A stretch of 64,000 bases of DNA from Gordionus sp. m RMFG-2023 (Eukaryota; Nematomorpha; Gordioida; Chordodea; Parachordodidae), in contig NC_088775.1 in assembly GCF_954871325.1 (NCBI RefSeq), positions 74,873,561 through 74,937,560 of the forward strand, read 5' to 3'. The translations under genes and the position numbers were made by a program. The notes below the pieces were generated by a model. It was given only the letters and a program-made list of their open reading frames with translations, was not told the DNA's origin and searched no databases. Below, in pieces: positions 13,165 to 26,300 of the stretch (the stretch's first letter is position 1; each line of letters starts with the position of its first letter).

Positions 13165-13380
13165 TAGTGTTGTTAAAGGTCAGATTTGGGTCGATTTTTC
13201 AAAACGGCTCGATTAAGATTTCAGCTAAAATAATATTATATAAGCATCGAGATTTGACAAATAGATATCCAAGCACTGCCAGCTATGTGCAATTTTAGGC
13301 TTACATAATGTTATTTTGTTTATAATCTTAATCGGGCCGTTTTTTAAAATAGACCCGAATCGGGCTTTTTAACAACACTA
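13165..13380. mobile_element. hAT-like MITE, TAGTGTTGTTAAA family, copy 1
   Basis: A 216 bp element begins TAGTGTTGTTAAAGG and ends AACAACACTA, flanked by perfect 8 bp duplications TTCTTATG (13157-13164 and 13381-13388). The interior is an imperfect inverted repeat with 'gggtcgattttt' and 'cgacccgaatcg'-like subterminal motifs and 'aggcttacataatgttatt'. Non-coding. The exact duplication suggests a fairly recent insertion, about 420 bp upstream of the AMPK gamma start codon. Confidence 0.88.
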
Positions 13381-13804
13381 TTCTTATGTTTCCATCGATT
13401 TTGCCCATGAAAGCAAAAACTTGGCATTCCAATTTTTATTACAGATATAAATTAGTCTTAGTAACATTAAATTTTATAAAGTTGGAAAAAACTCATTATT
13501 TTACAAGGAATTTAAGCTTTAGTATAATTATAAATGGACCACCACATTAAAAAAAATTAAATTATTTTTTTTATAAAAAATTAGAATTTATATCACTTTA
13601 TTTTGTCTTTAATTGAACAATCATCGATAAGCAAATAAATAAATTTTCTTCGAAAAATATTAGAGCTATGATGCTAACTCTTGAACTGTAATTTAGTTTG
13701 TATATATATGTAATTACACCTCGATGGTATGAAATGATGCATTATCTATTAATCCTATCTATATTCATTAAAAAGAGTGGGGAAATATAGAAAAGTTAGC
13801 TAGA

Positions 13805-14369
13805 ATGGATTATTCTACCCCATCTACAAAACTCTCCTCAAATCCTGTGACTTCCTCTAAATCTTCCCCACTTCGTTCCCGCTTCTCTAGATTCCACCAT
13901 TTGCATTACGGCCACAAGCCCAACTCCCTTGATTCTGACACTGGCAAAAATTCAAAAGAAACATTCAAGGAAAACTCTCGCAATGAGGATAGGCTCAACC
14001 TGGACAGCACAGAACTTTTGCTCCGAACCTCAGACCCATTTTGGGAAGGGCAAATGGGTGTGAGCCAATTAAACGGCGATCCATCTTCCTCCCACGTCGA
14101 ACCCATTGGGATCATAAGACAGGAAATGTTTGCATTGCCCCGTGACGACAGCATTATCCGGAATTTCATGAAACTGCACTCTTGTTATGACCTTATTCCC
14201 ACTAGTGGAAAGATGCTGGTTTTTGATACGGGACTAGCTGTCGGAAAGGCATTTTTAGCGCTTGTTTACAATGGAGTCCGGGCCGCACCATTGTGGGATA
14301 GCGCAGCCCAATCCTTTGTTGGAATGCTGACCATCACCGACTTCATCAATGTACTCAGGACCCTTCATG
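13805..14369 (+). CDS. SNF4Agamma: AMPK gamma exon 1 (N-terminal region and most of CBS1)
   Basis: Translation from ATG at 13805 gives a low-complexity, Ser-rich N-terminus of about 110 residues, a variable region in this family. The conserved part then begins: [26 protein letters not shown] and [16 protein letters not shown]. The upstream codon in this frame is TAG (13802-13804), so this ATG is the natural start for this exon. The likely donor is CATG|GTGATA after 14369 (phase 1); without splicing the frame would stop at 14378. Base composition is clearly richer in GC than the flanks. Confidence 0.9.
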
Positions 14370-17300
14370 GTGATAATTAATATATATTGTATTTTAAGTT
14401 TTTTTTGCAACTTGTATATTTTTTTTCTCACATAATTCAAAAAAGTCATAAATAATATTGATTGCTCTATTAGAAATATTGACTTAACCTCAAGAATTAA
14501 CTCAGAAAAAATGAGCTCCCGTCTCAAGTCTAAGTCAATTTTATCGGCTTATATTTCAAGGTTGAGCCTATTTTTCAAAACGAGTCTTACATGCGTCTAT
14601 TAAAAAGCGAATTAAATTATGAAATATTTGCGATATTCATTTTTTATGTGAATCGAATAGCTGTACTATTTGTATGAATTCACTTTGTTTGATACTATGA
14701 ATCTTCGTAAGAATTGACGAATTGTACTCTTTTCGTACCGATCGAATAATATATTAATCGTAAAACAAAAATAATTCGATTTTTTGAATATTATATTTTA
14801 GTAACACAATTAAAAAAAAGACAAAATTTAAAGAGAAAACCTCCTTTTTTCTTAATTGTTACTTATTTTAGAGCTATTCTATACCAAATCGATCATGATT
14901 CGGCCGACCCCTTTTAAAATTGTTAAAAATTTCTGGAATTATTTAGATAGGTGAAAAGCCATATATTTTAGCTCGCTAGCACACCTATTTCTCAAGATAT
15001 AGGGGCTTATTAGTTCAAAAAAGAACCACCTTGGAAACTTTAAAATTTTTTAAATACTTCAATCTCGAAAACTATTTATAGAAAAAAAATATACGTCTAT
15101 TAAAAAATAAAAAAAATTTATCGATAATTTAAGTTTTCAATATCCGGTTTACCTATATTGCTTTACTTGTGTTTTTGAGCAAATAAGGGAGTTTGTTTTC
15201 GAAATTTTTTTTTTTGCTTTTTATTTAGATACCTTTATAAATATACATTGTGAAATTTCTATTAAGGGCTAAATATATTTTGGGAATAAATGAACAATTG
15301 TATTTGAATGAAGATTCAGATATTACTAAGTTACTTAAATGTTTTAAATTATTAATTGACTTGTAATAGATCACAAAAGGGCCAATGGTAACATGCGTTT
15401 CATTCCAATGAAACCCCCGTACTTCATCTTGAACCATACACCTGAATATATTTTACTTATCATGGCCTTTAAATTAGAAGATCCAGGGCATTGAACACAA
15501 TCACTAAATAGCAATTTGGTAATGCAGGATTACAAATTATGTTTGGCAATATATCCTTATATGTAATCTTCATTTAAAGTAATTTTAGGCAAACTCATCA
15601 GCATTAATTTTCCATCTGTGATATAGAATAAAATTTTAATTGATTTGCACCTAGAATAAATGTTTTTCCATTCTCTAAATCCCGAATGCTATTTGTAGAC
15701 ATACGAATTAAAATATTAAGCGTGTAGACTGGTTGAATTATTTAAAATTAATCTAAACGGCAAGTTGAGAATATTATGATGAAAGAGATCGCTCGATTTG
15801 AACATTTTATTTTGTAAAATAATATGATCGGAAAATAATAGGCCTAATAAAATATTTTTTTTAATACAGCTGTTATACAATTTTTCATTCTCTATATTAG
15901 CAAGTAGAAAACTAAAATAATGCGAAACTTTATATGGATGATAGTGGGGGAAGGGAGGGGTGCAAAACTAAAATATCACATTTCTTATAGACGTATCATC
16001 AATGATTTCATTTTCCTTAAGAATAATATTTTTTCAACCATAAGCCAAAATTAAGTATAGCGACATCTATTTTTTCCATTTTTGGTAGAAACTTATATTT
16101 CGGAAGAGCCGACAGTGTCGCCAAGGTTTTGACATCTCATATATATTTATAAAAGATGTCTAAATCAGAGGCAAAAAATATTTTTAATATTCCCTTTATT
16201 GCTTAAAAACATAGGTAGAGCAATATGGTAAACCGGAAGTTTAAGATTCTATATCTAGGGAAGTATGCTAGAGAGTAGAGATGTAAAGGTAGGGAAATTT
16301 CCCGGGAATATTCCCCGGGAACATTCATATTTTCCCGGGAAATTTCCCGAATTTTCCCTTAATATAAATATATTATTTATTTGCAAAAATTATGATTTAT
16401 ATTTTATAAAATATAATATTTTATTTCAATAATTATGATTTATAATTTAATTTATAAATAATTTTTATTTTCCTCGTGAGTCTTTAAACTTATTTTTTTT
16501 ATTAGTGCAATCATTGAGTGCAATTTTTCAAATCTATAATTTTAAAAGTACAAGGTAAAATGTTTCACATTATATTCTCATACATAATATTAATGTGATA
16601 TATTATAGAATTATTAATAATTAATGATATATTTAGATTTGATATATAATAGTGCGCACAAATTGAGCGTTTGCAGTATGTTTGTTAATGTAACGCATCT
16701 TTGTTTAGATTGAAAGCAGTATGTTTTTTATTAAAGTTTTTTTTATAATTTCTTAAACAAAAAGAGTTTATTTCTTACCTTAAGGTAAAATAAGGATGTT
16801 TAATTATATTTGTTTATTTAGATTTCCTAAGAATTTATGATTCAATCAGGGTTTTCAAATTTTTTTGTGGCCTTGGATGCAAAACATATGTATATAAATG
16901 TTTCTTTGTTTATCCTACCTTAATTTATATATTTATAATAATCTATATATTTTAATAAAAATGTGAAATAAATTTTGAATAGCTTGCATATTTATATATT
17001 TTATATTTTTTTCAAGACACTAGATATAAAAATAAATAGATTTAGAAATATTGCTAATCAAATTTCAAATTTATGATATAATTTGATTAAATCTATCTAA
17101 TAATTGCTAAATAAATTTTGAATAGTTGCTTATTTATATATATTTTACAAATAATTTTAATTACATTTTTCAATCTTTAATTATGAAAATGTACACCATA
17201 ATAAGAGTATTAAATGTCTTATTTAATAAAATAATTTTAATTATATTTTTCAAAAATGGACACTATAATATGGAATAATATAACTTTATTATATGTAAAT

Positions 17301-20300
17301 AAATAGAATTACAAAAAAAAACAAATCAATTTTCATAGATATAATTTCATTAAATAATGAGGTTTGATTTGCAGGTATATCTGTTGAATTTGGAGGCCAC
17401 AATTCAATTTTCCATTAAAGTATAATACAATGGAGATACTTCATTTTTGAAAAAATATTTGTTTGATTTATATTTTATAGAGAAACATTCTATAATAATG
17501 TTAAATTTATAGATAAATATATATTTTACTGGCTTTCAAGGCACCCTTTCCAAAAGAGTCAATATATCCAACAATGCATTTAATTTTAACCCACTTGCCT
17601 TCCTTTGGTATAATTTCTTTAGGACTAAAACTATCCTCTTTTATTGGCTCCATGAATTTAATGTAATCATACCATCTGTATGAGAGTTTAGAGCCAGAAG
17701 CTCCTGAAACCTTGCACAATTATCTTGGTCTTTAAAGTTTTGCAACTTCTTCAATGGAAATTCCATCCCCAAGCTATTAAAAATATAATTTATCATTATT
17801 TATATATATTTACCTTAAACTACTGGTTAATAAACCATCTAATACTAATATAGAATTCTTAGTTTCCAGTAAGGTACAAAATTTTTTAGTAACCTTATCA
17901 TCCCTTCTAAAATTATAATATGTATCCTAAAATTATATAAATATAAATTCCAAAATTATATAAATAATCATTTCTAAAATTATATAAATATCAATTAATA
18001 TATTCTAAATAATATAATATCAATTAATGTATGAAATAAATTATACCTACAATTTGTATCCATTTTTAAATTTTAGCGCAAAATTAAAAAAGCATAGAAA
18101 AAATCTAACCAGTTCGCTTTTTTATTAATGTTTGCCGTAAAAAAATCCAAGCTGCACTCTACCATATTAGCTTTTAAAACGGAGAGTTGCAACGCTCAAT
18201 TTGTGCGCACTATAAGTATCATTATATGTTAATCATACTATATAACTGATATAATGATTTATGATGTTTAATATATTTTAATCATACTATATAACTGGTA
18301 TAATGATTTATTGATGTTTAATTTAAATTAATATGATTGCAATATTTTATAGATGCCTCGGAAATCTTCCAATATCTGGAAACATTTTATTAAAGATAGA
18401 GCTAATAACAAGAAAGGATATATATCAATATGCAAATATTGTCAATTAACATATAATTTCCCAAATTCAACAAAGATGTCTCAGCATATCAAAAAATGTC
18501 AAGGGTATATTAACAGTTTACAATTTAATGAAGTTGATCGTGATAATAATAATTCTACTGAAGAGGATGTTGTAGTATGTTTACCAGATTCCAGTAATCC
18601 TAATAAAATTATAACCCAAAAAAACATAAATAAAACCATTCTAAATACTTTTAAAGAAAATACCAATAATTTTAATGCTGGCACATCTAAAATTAAAAAA
18701 TTTTTCGACACTATAACCGAACAAAATCAAACGCAACTTGACAGTGCTTTGGCATTGGCTATTTTTATGTCAAATTGCCCTTTTAATTTAGTTGAAAATA
18801 AATATTTCATCAATTTTTTAAAATTAATGCGTCCAGCCTATAAAATTCCTTCTAGACATGCAATTAGTAAAACATTACTAGATTTTGAATACATTAAAGT
18901 GAAAAATATTATTAACAATAAATTTAATAATTTAAAAGATTTTACTCTCATAAGCGATGGCTGGACAAATATTCGCGGAGAGTCCATTATTAATTTTATA
19001 ATAATGACTCCAGAACCAATTTTTTTTAAATCCATTGACACAGGTTCCAGAGCTCACACTGGTGAATATATCACATCTGAGTTGATCAAGGTAATAGAAG
19101 AAATTGGTTGTCAAAAATTTATCTCACTAGTAACTGATAATGCAAAGAATATGAAAAAGGCCTGGAGTCTTGTTAAGGCAATTATATTGAATGCTTTGGA
19201 TGTGCCGCACTAGGTTGAATCTGCTTATTAAAGATTTATGCCAAATACCTTTTATTGAAAAGATCATCAAAAAAACCAAGCAAATAATTAAATATATAAA
19301 ATTTCATGGTATTTTATTAGCAACTTTTAAAGAAAGGCAAATATTGAAAGGATATAAATCTTCCTTAAAAATTCCAAGTCCGACAAGATGGGGAGGTTTT
19401 GTTATAATGTTGCAAAGTGTTGTGAAAAATAAGGAAGTTTTACAAGAGATTGCAATTTCTAGTTTATTTACAAACAAACAAAGAAGGCTTATTATATTAG
19501 ACAAAGAAGGATACTGGGATAAATTAGAGTCTGTACTGACCTTTTTGGAATTTATTTATAAGAAAATTATGTTTGTAGAATCGGATTCAGCGGTATTATC
19601 TGACGTTCCAGAAATATTTTGGGACATAAAAGATAAACTCAATTCATCAACTTTTATTTTTAATGAAAATGATTTGAAAAGTGTTAAGATGCATATTAAA
19701 AAACGAAAGAAATTTTGTTGCCGAGAATATCATTATGCAACAAATCTTCTGGATCCTCGATATTATGGTGTGAAATTAACAGAAAGTGAATTAACAGCAG
19801 CTTTAAATATAATAAATATTATTTCAGGCCAAATTAATTGCGATATTGGAAAAATTATGAGTAATTTAGCAGAATATCGTTCAAAACAAGGTTTCTATAA
19901 AGGAGCTGGCATATGGGAGAGCTCAATCCATACCAAACCACTCATGTGGTGGAAAGGGTTGTGTACAAATCAACCCTTTTGTCAAGTGTAGTAAGATGTC
20001 TTTCGATACCACCCTCAAGTGCCTCGTCAGAAAGAGTCGAAAAATTAATATCAATAAGGCATAACATACATTTAAAGGATCATACAAATACATCAAGTTC
20101 GGGATATCATCAAAAGAGTTCAGATTCCGATTTATCAATATCAACTGATAATGATATTTCAATTTCATCCCATGAAGATATTGATGCTATTTCATTAGCA
20201 TCCCAAGAATTTTAAATGTAATTTCTGATACATGCTTTTTGTAATTAATAAAGTTATTCATAAAATGATGTTTATAGTGTATTTATTTTTGTCTTTATTG

Positions 20301-23300
20301 TATAATTATATTATTTTCCCTTAGTTCCCCAAATTTAATAAAGTTATTCCATAAAAAAATTGAAAGGTTTAAAGTATATTTTGTGGTTATTTTTTAATTT
20401 CCCGTTATTTCCCATTTTTTCCCCAATTTTCCCGGGGAAATTTCCCCTGAACCAATTTTCCCGGGAATTTTACATCTATACTAGAGAGCTAAAGTAAACT
20501 GTTCTCATTTTTTTTACCTATCTAAGTAATTCCAGAAATTTTTAACAGTTTAAAAGGGGCCGGCTGAAAATTTGCCTTTTTTGATCGATTTGTCATGAAA
20601 TGGCCCTTAAGAGAGATGCCATTTTTTATAAGCATATTTTGTGACTACAAAATTGACGCTCAAAATATGTAGAAGATCCCTATCATTCAATATTCTTCTG
20701 ATTGCATATTATTATCGGGTAATTCCTTATTAAATTGATAACTTTTCTGCTCGACCATTTTAATTTTGATAAAATTTTGCATACTGATGGAACATCATTA
20801 GAAGGCAGCAAATCCAAAATTTTAGCCTACTAGTACTCATAGTTTCAGAAATATAAATGGTCAAAAGTGCCAAAAATGATCTTTTTTCGAAAAATACGAT
20901 TTTTAAAAATTGTTAATTAATAAAATAATGATGATAAAAATAATAATTATATGTTGTAACCCTAATGTCGTAACCCTATTAAAGGACATTTATAAAATAA
21001 TGATGATAAAAATAATAATTATATGTTGTAACCCTAATGTCGTAACCTTATTAAAGGACATTTATAAAATATTAAGGATTTTTATAAAATATTAATCTTT
21101 TCCTAATTTCTTTTTATTATTTTATTATTCGCTTATATTATATCTATCTGTAAAAAAATTTAAACTTGGGACAGCCATGGGTTTTTTACATGAATATTTT
21201 TCCCAAAAATAGATGGCGCCTCGATAAAAATAATTTTTTTTATTAAAATAATTTTTTTTTTAATTTTTCCATTTTTGAAACATAAATAATAAGATTTTCC
21301 TGCATTAATATCATGTAATGAAATTGTTTAGCTGCAATTATAATAATTTTTTTCTTGTAAAAAATTTTAATTTTCGAAAAATTATTTTACTAATTTTGCA
21401 AATATGATAGGAAAATAAAAATTCACAAAAGATATTATTTATTTTCGGCTTTTAATCAAATTAAGTATTTTAGACGCCTTGATAATTTTGTTTTGAAGTA
21501 AATAATAAATACGTCCAGGCTCTTGGATGGGCTCACTGTTAGTGTTTTATTTTTTGATGAGAAGGAGATCTGGTTCGCTGCATAAGCAAAAGAATTTGCT
21601 CGTTCTTTAGGATGGAAGAAATTTATTTTCATTTCATCTTTATTTACACCCATTTTTTGCAAAATCCTAACCACCAATCGTTATTTTACATACAGGTCAC
21701 ATATCCTCCAATTTAATCAATTAACAGATCCTCACATGGATTTACTATATTCTCCACAATAAACATCTGCGAATGAATATATTTTAGTATTGAACTAAGG
21801 TAAACTTATTGGAAACACTGCGTGAATTTTTTTTGTTCTAGGTATTGAGAAATTTACTTAGCCAATTATCTCTTCTGCCTCATACTCTGGTAGGGTGGCA
21901 TAAGAATAATTTATAGCTATTATAATAGGCTCTTCGGCCTATTTATAAAATTTGACAGGTATAATTATTTAATCTGAATAAGGCCTTTGTAAGCTTTCCT
22001 TGGCAACTAACCTATTCTGGATTATTAGTCATTATTTCTGTACATTTTGATAATTTTTGCTATCTTTTTTTGATCATTTTTTTCTTAATAGGAGATATTC
22101 CAATTTCATAAGTAATAATTATATCTATTGATGTGGATGCTTTGATGATTTTATTTATTTCATATTCGCTGTCAAAATTTAAATTTTCTATATTTTTTGT
22201 GATAAGCGCTTACGGGCATTGATCAAAAATATAGTTCCGCCTCAATATTTGGAAATTAAATTATCCATGTCATAACTGGCAGATTCATTTTATAATTAAA
22301 GTGCTTAAATATCAAAATATTTGTAAAATAAAGCATGAAAACTGGCTTTTATCTTTCAACACATAATTATTATATTTTCCTGCAGGAGAATAGGAATCGA
22401 TTTTTTTAGGAAAAAAACAATTAATTTTTACAAGTTATCCTTATTAATAATAAGTCTGGTTAACGGCGACTTAGATAATATTTTTCATGAGATAATGCTG
22501 GAAAATCTTATTATTTATTTTTAAAAATGGAAAAATTTGAATTTTTTTTTAAATTTTAACAAAAATGCGCTATTTTATAGGAGCGCCATTTGAAAAAGAT
22601 ACTCATTTATTGTTTTTAAATCGTAATAACTAAATACCGAGGCAGTCCCAAGTGGTATTGTTAAAAAGACCGATACGGGTCTATTTTAAAAAACGAATAA
22701 GATTATAATAAAAATAACATTATGTAAGCCTAAATGTTTTGCACATTGCTGGCAGAAATGCTTGGGCATCTATTTGCCAAATCTCGACGCTTACATAATA
22801 TTATTCAGACCTTTTTAAAAATTCGACCCAAATCGGGCTTTTTAACAACACTAGTCCCAAGTTAAAATTTTTTTTACATTTAGACATAATATAAGTAGTG
22901 AATAAATAATAGAATATTAAATTAGCGAAATACTTCGAGTTTTCTGGTTCACAATTTATAACTTAAATAAAAACCGCAAATACTTCGACTATTTATAACT
23001 TAAATAAAAACCGCAAGATTAATATTTTATTAAAATCCTTAATATTTAATAAATGGCCTTTAATAGAGTTACAAAGTGACATAATTTTTATTTTAAGCAT
23101 CAATATTTTTATATTTAACTCAATTTTCAAAAATCATATTTTTCAAAAAAAAATTATTTTTGGCACTTTTGACCATTGATATCTTCAAGAAATTATTATT
23201 ACTTAGAGGCTAAAATTTTGGATTCGATCCTTTCTAATGATGTTCTCTCAGTATGCAAAATTTTATCAAAATTAAAAAGGTCGAGCCGATAAGTTATCGA

Positions 23301-26300
23301 TTCACCATTTATAAATATTTGTTAAAAGTTATTTTGGGAAATTTTATCTGTCGCAATCAAAATAATCTATACTACAAATGGCACAAAAAATTAAATATTT
23401 GATTACAAAGGCTTGAATCTTTTTAAAAAAAGTTAATTACCAATATTAGCATTAGAGATCTGCAAACCCCGGTTCATTTGGCCCTTTAAAAATATTGCAC
23501 AAACTATGCGACACGGCTCGTAAAATTTTTTGCTTTACCCTACCCGTTATAATTTTCAAAAAAATTTGCCTGCCCTACCCGTTAAAATTTTACCAAAAAG
23601 ATATTTTATTTCATTAAACACCATTACACATTTTTTTCCATATTCTTTCTTTTATATTATTGAGAAAAATATTTACTTAGAAGAACTTCATAAATATGGT
23701 TTGTTCTTGATAGTTCCAAAAAGATGCATCTAAAGTGAATGAAATTTAATCACGAAGATTGAATGACGGCTCGGGTATTCAATTTTTATGATTTTGGCTG
23801 TTAGGCGTAATATTTATACATTGCCTAATGAGGCGAAATCTTATTGAGCTTAAAAAAAGGGAGCGCGAACAAAATATTTTAAATATGCTAACAATTATTT
23901 GGTAGGGGAAGAATGTAGTAAGGCTTAAATTTATTCTATGATTGTAATTTTTATGAGAATACCCAAATTTAATAAAATGAGTCATAGAGTTTAAAAATTG
24001 ATGGAATGCAGTTAATGAAGGGGCTGGAAATCAGATACCTTCATGGGCCTTAATTTTTTTGATCAAGCCCTGCCTAGGCACGCAGTAAAAAAAATTCGCC
24101 CATATTTAATATTAGAAAAATATTCCCAAACCCAAAAATTTGATTTATTATATTAAGTGTGTTTAGGCAACCATTTTGGTTACAATACGTTTATCCATTA
24201 GAAAAAAAATCGCGATATTATTTTAAATTAGCAACTTAAATATGCTAAATTTAAAAAAATTTAGGCCCAAGCCCTCCCTACCAAGTTAAAAAAAATTCAA
24301 AAACCTAGTCTCGCTAGAATATATAATATTAGGCCCATACTAGACTATGAAAGTCTCATAAATATTCCTACTTCTTAAAGAAAACTAGTTTTCGTTTTAA
24401 AATAAAGTAAAACCTGTTTAATTTGGGTATAGTTTGGACCAAAATTTTTGCCATCATAGAAAGTTGCCCAATTTACCAAGACTTTTTATTTTCTATAATA
24501 TTTAATAGGATTTGATTGGGACTCAATTTTGATCAAATCATGTCCTAATTATTTAAAGCCCAAATTATACAAGTTTAACTGTATTTAAATTAAATAGTAT
24601 ACTTTTTTTTTCCTGTATAATTTTAATATTATTTCCCAACTAGTTCGCATAAAAAAATAAATAATATTAAGTTATTTCTTTTCTCCTTAGAATAATTCAT
24701 GATATTTATATAAAATTAAGGAATATTTAAATACATTCCTTTGATCTGTATTGCATATTTATAATTAGATCATATCATAAATAACTAGTTTAATTTTATA
24801 TGAGTTTACTATCTTATTTGTAGATTTAGTATTTTAGATAGAAAGCTCTTAAAATGCGAAGAAACATTCATACTTTAATTTATTTTTAAACAGTATATAT
24901 CAAAATATTAGCTTGAAATAAAAGAAAATATCAAAATTTTAATGCCCGGGCTGGCTTATTGAAATTTTATGAAAAATCAGAGATTTTCGAGGCTCCTCTG
25001 ATTTTTTATATATGGCATGATTCAAAAATTCTATTAATTGCACCCCCCCCCCCGTTATAATTTCCCCCTAGACTTTAGGACGGGCCGAACTTTGCTTTGC
25101 ATATCTCTAATTTGCATTTTATTCGAATATTTACAAAAATTTAGTACGAATAATTTAAATTTATCATTCGAATATAATTTTTTGCCCTAGTCCATTTTAT
25201 TATGATTTTTAAGAATTTGACATTAGCTGATGTTAACATATTAGAATAAGGTTTAATTTTAAAATATAATGTATACAAAATATTATCTCTTACCAGAGTT
25301 ATTTGTAGAAACTAAGCACAGAACTCATTTTGAAATTAAATCGGTTTTAACAACAAGTATATTAACGAGATATATTTTATGGTGTGGAAATAAAAACCAA
25401 ATCTTAATTATTTTTATTAAACATGGATCAAAATTCATCAATTTTGAAAAATCATTTAAACTTATATCAGAAGCTTAATAAAGTAAAAATTATTTTTTGG
25501 CCTTTTTTAAAAAGATTTATCATTTATTATAGCACTAACCAACATTTCTTATCAGATTTGTTTAATATAAATTTCAACAATAACAAATAAAATAAGGAAA
25601 TACATTTTTTTTAAAAATACTTTTCAAACTTTTTGACTCTAAATTTGAAAGAGCTTTGGAGGAATATTCAATACAAGTGTTATACCAAATAGTTGATTGA
25701 AGATTAGGATTATTTTTGCGTTAGCACCCGCAAAAATTCTATTTAGGATCTCAACCACTCGGGATTCTAGGAAATTATTTAATATATAAGTCGAAAACAT
25801 TATTTTACTAGACGTTTTTGATTTGATTTGGTGTTTAAATTAATACCAGGTTTGCCACCCATTCTTCGACAGAATATATGTTCGATGATTTTGAAATTTT
25901 TTATGCATGAAAATTGAAAAATATATTCTTTACCAAAAGAAATTGTCATTCTTCGGTAAAATTTTATCGAAAATTTCTTTATTTTCAAACTCTCTTACAA
26001 CAAATTAAATTACCCGGTTTTAAATTTGAACTGAAAATTGAACTCATTTATCATAGCATTTTTCTTTTCTTCACATCTATTACATTTGTAAGATAATAAT
26101 TAATTTAATGTCAGTTTTTTCAAAAATATATATACTATTCAAAACATATATGGTAAATTAAATAATTTGCATCGATTATTGGAATAGAAATAATATTCCA
26201 CAGCATCGAATCCATAATTCATTTTGTAGGGTTTATTTAGTGTTTAAATGTCTTCATTGCTTATTTAACAGAATCCGAAACCAGAACCTATTGGGAATGA

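Larger units (their letters stand above)
16276..20480 (+). mobile_element. Complete but inactivated hAT transposon, 4.2 kb
   Basis: Ends are TAGAGATGTAAA on the left and the reverse complement of TATAGATGTAAAA on the right, flanked by the perfect 8 bp duplication CTAGAGAG. Subterminal regions carry repeated palindromic GGGAAATTTCCCGGG-type motifs on both sides (about 16291-16360 and 20398-20465), likely transposase-binding sites. A transposase reading frame occupies 18353-20215 on the + strand. About 1.56 kb between the left end and the coding region is a second, nested element. The exact target duplication argues for a relatively young insertion. Confidence 0.92.
14860..20610. mobile_element. 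Foldback-type element with inverted arms, split by a hAT insertion
   Basis: The arm at about 14860-15195 is repeated in reverse at about 16185-16275 plus 20481-20610. Shared strings include 'aaaatttctggaattattta', 'ccaaatcgatc', 'cccttttaaa' and 'ggtaaaccgg'. The second arm is interrupted exactly by the hAT at 16276-20480. The outer ends are diverged and I cannot fix a target duplication. Between the arms a minus-strand frame (15225-15437) has a transposon-protein look. The element lies in AMPK gamma intron 1. Confidence 0.65.
20716..23314. mobile_element. Second foldback element in AMPK gamma intron 1
   Basis: The left arm (about 20716-21420) and right arm (about 22440-23314) are inverted copies. 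Shared strings include 'ttttgataaaattttgcata', 'ggtcaaaagtgccaaaaat', 'taaaatattaaggattttta' and 'ataaataataagattttcc'. Arms of ~700-800 bp enclose about 1 kb. The right arm is interrupted by a MITE at 22653-22853. A 72 bp unit is tandemly duplicated in the left arm. Outer boundaries are approximate and no target duplication is clear. Confidence 0.7.

Noticed and set aside
13906-14169. Minus-strand 87-codon frame
   Set aside because: It is the antisense shadow of AMPK gamma exon 1.
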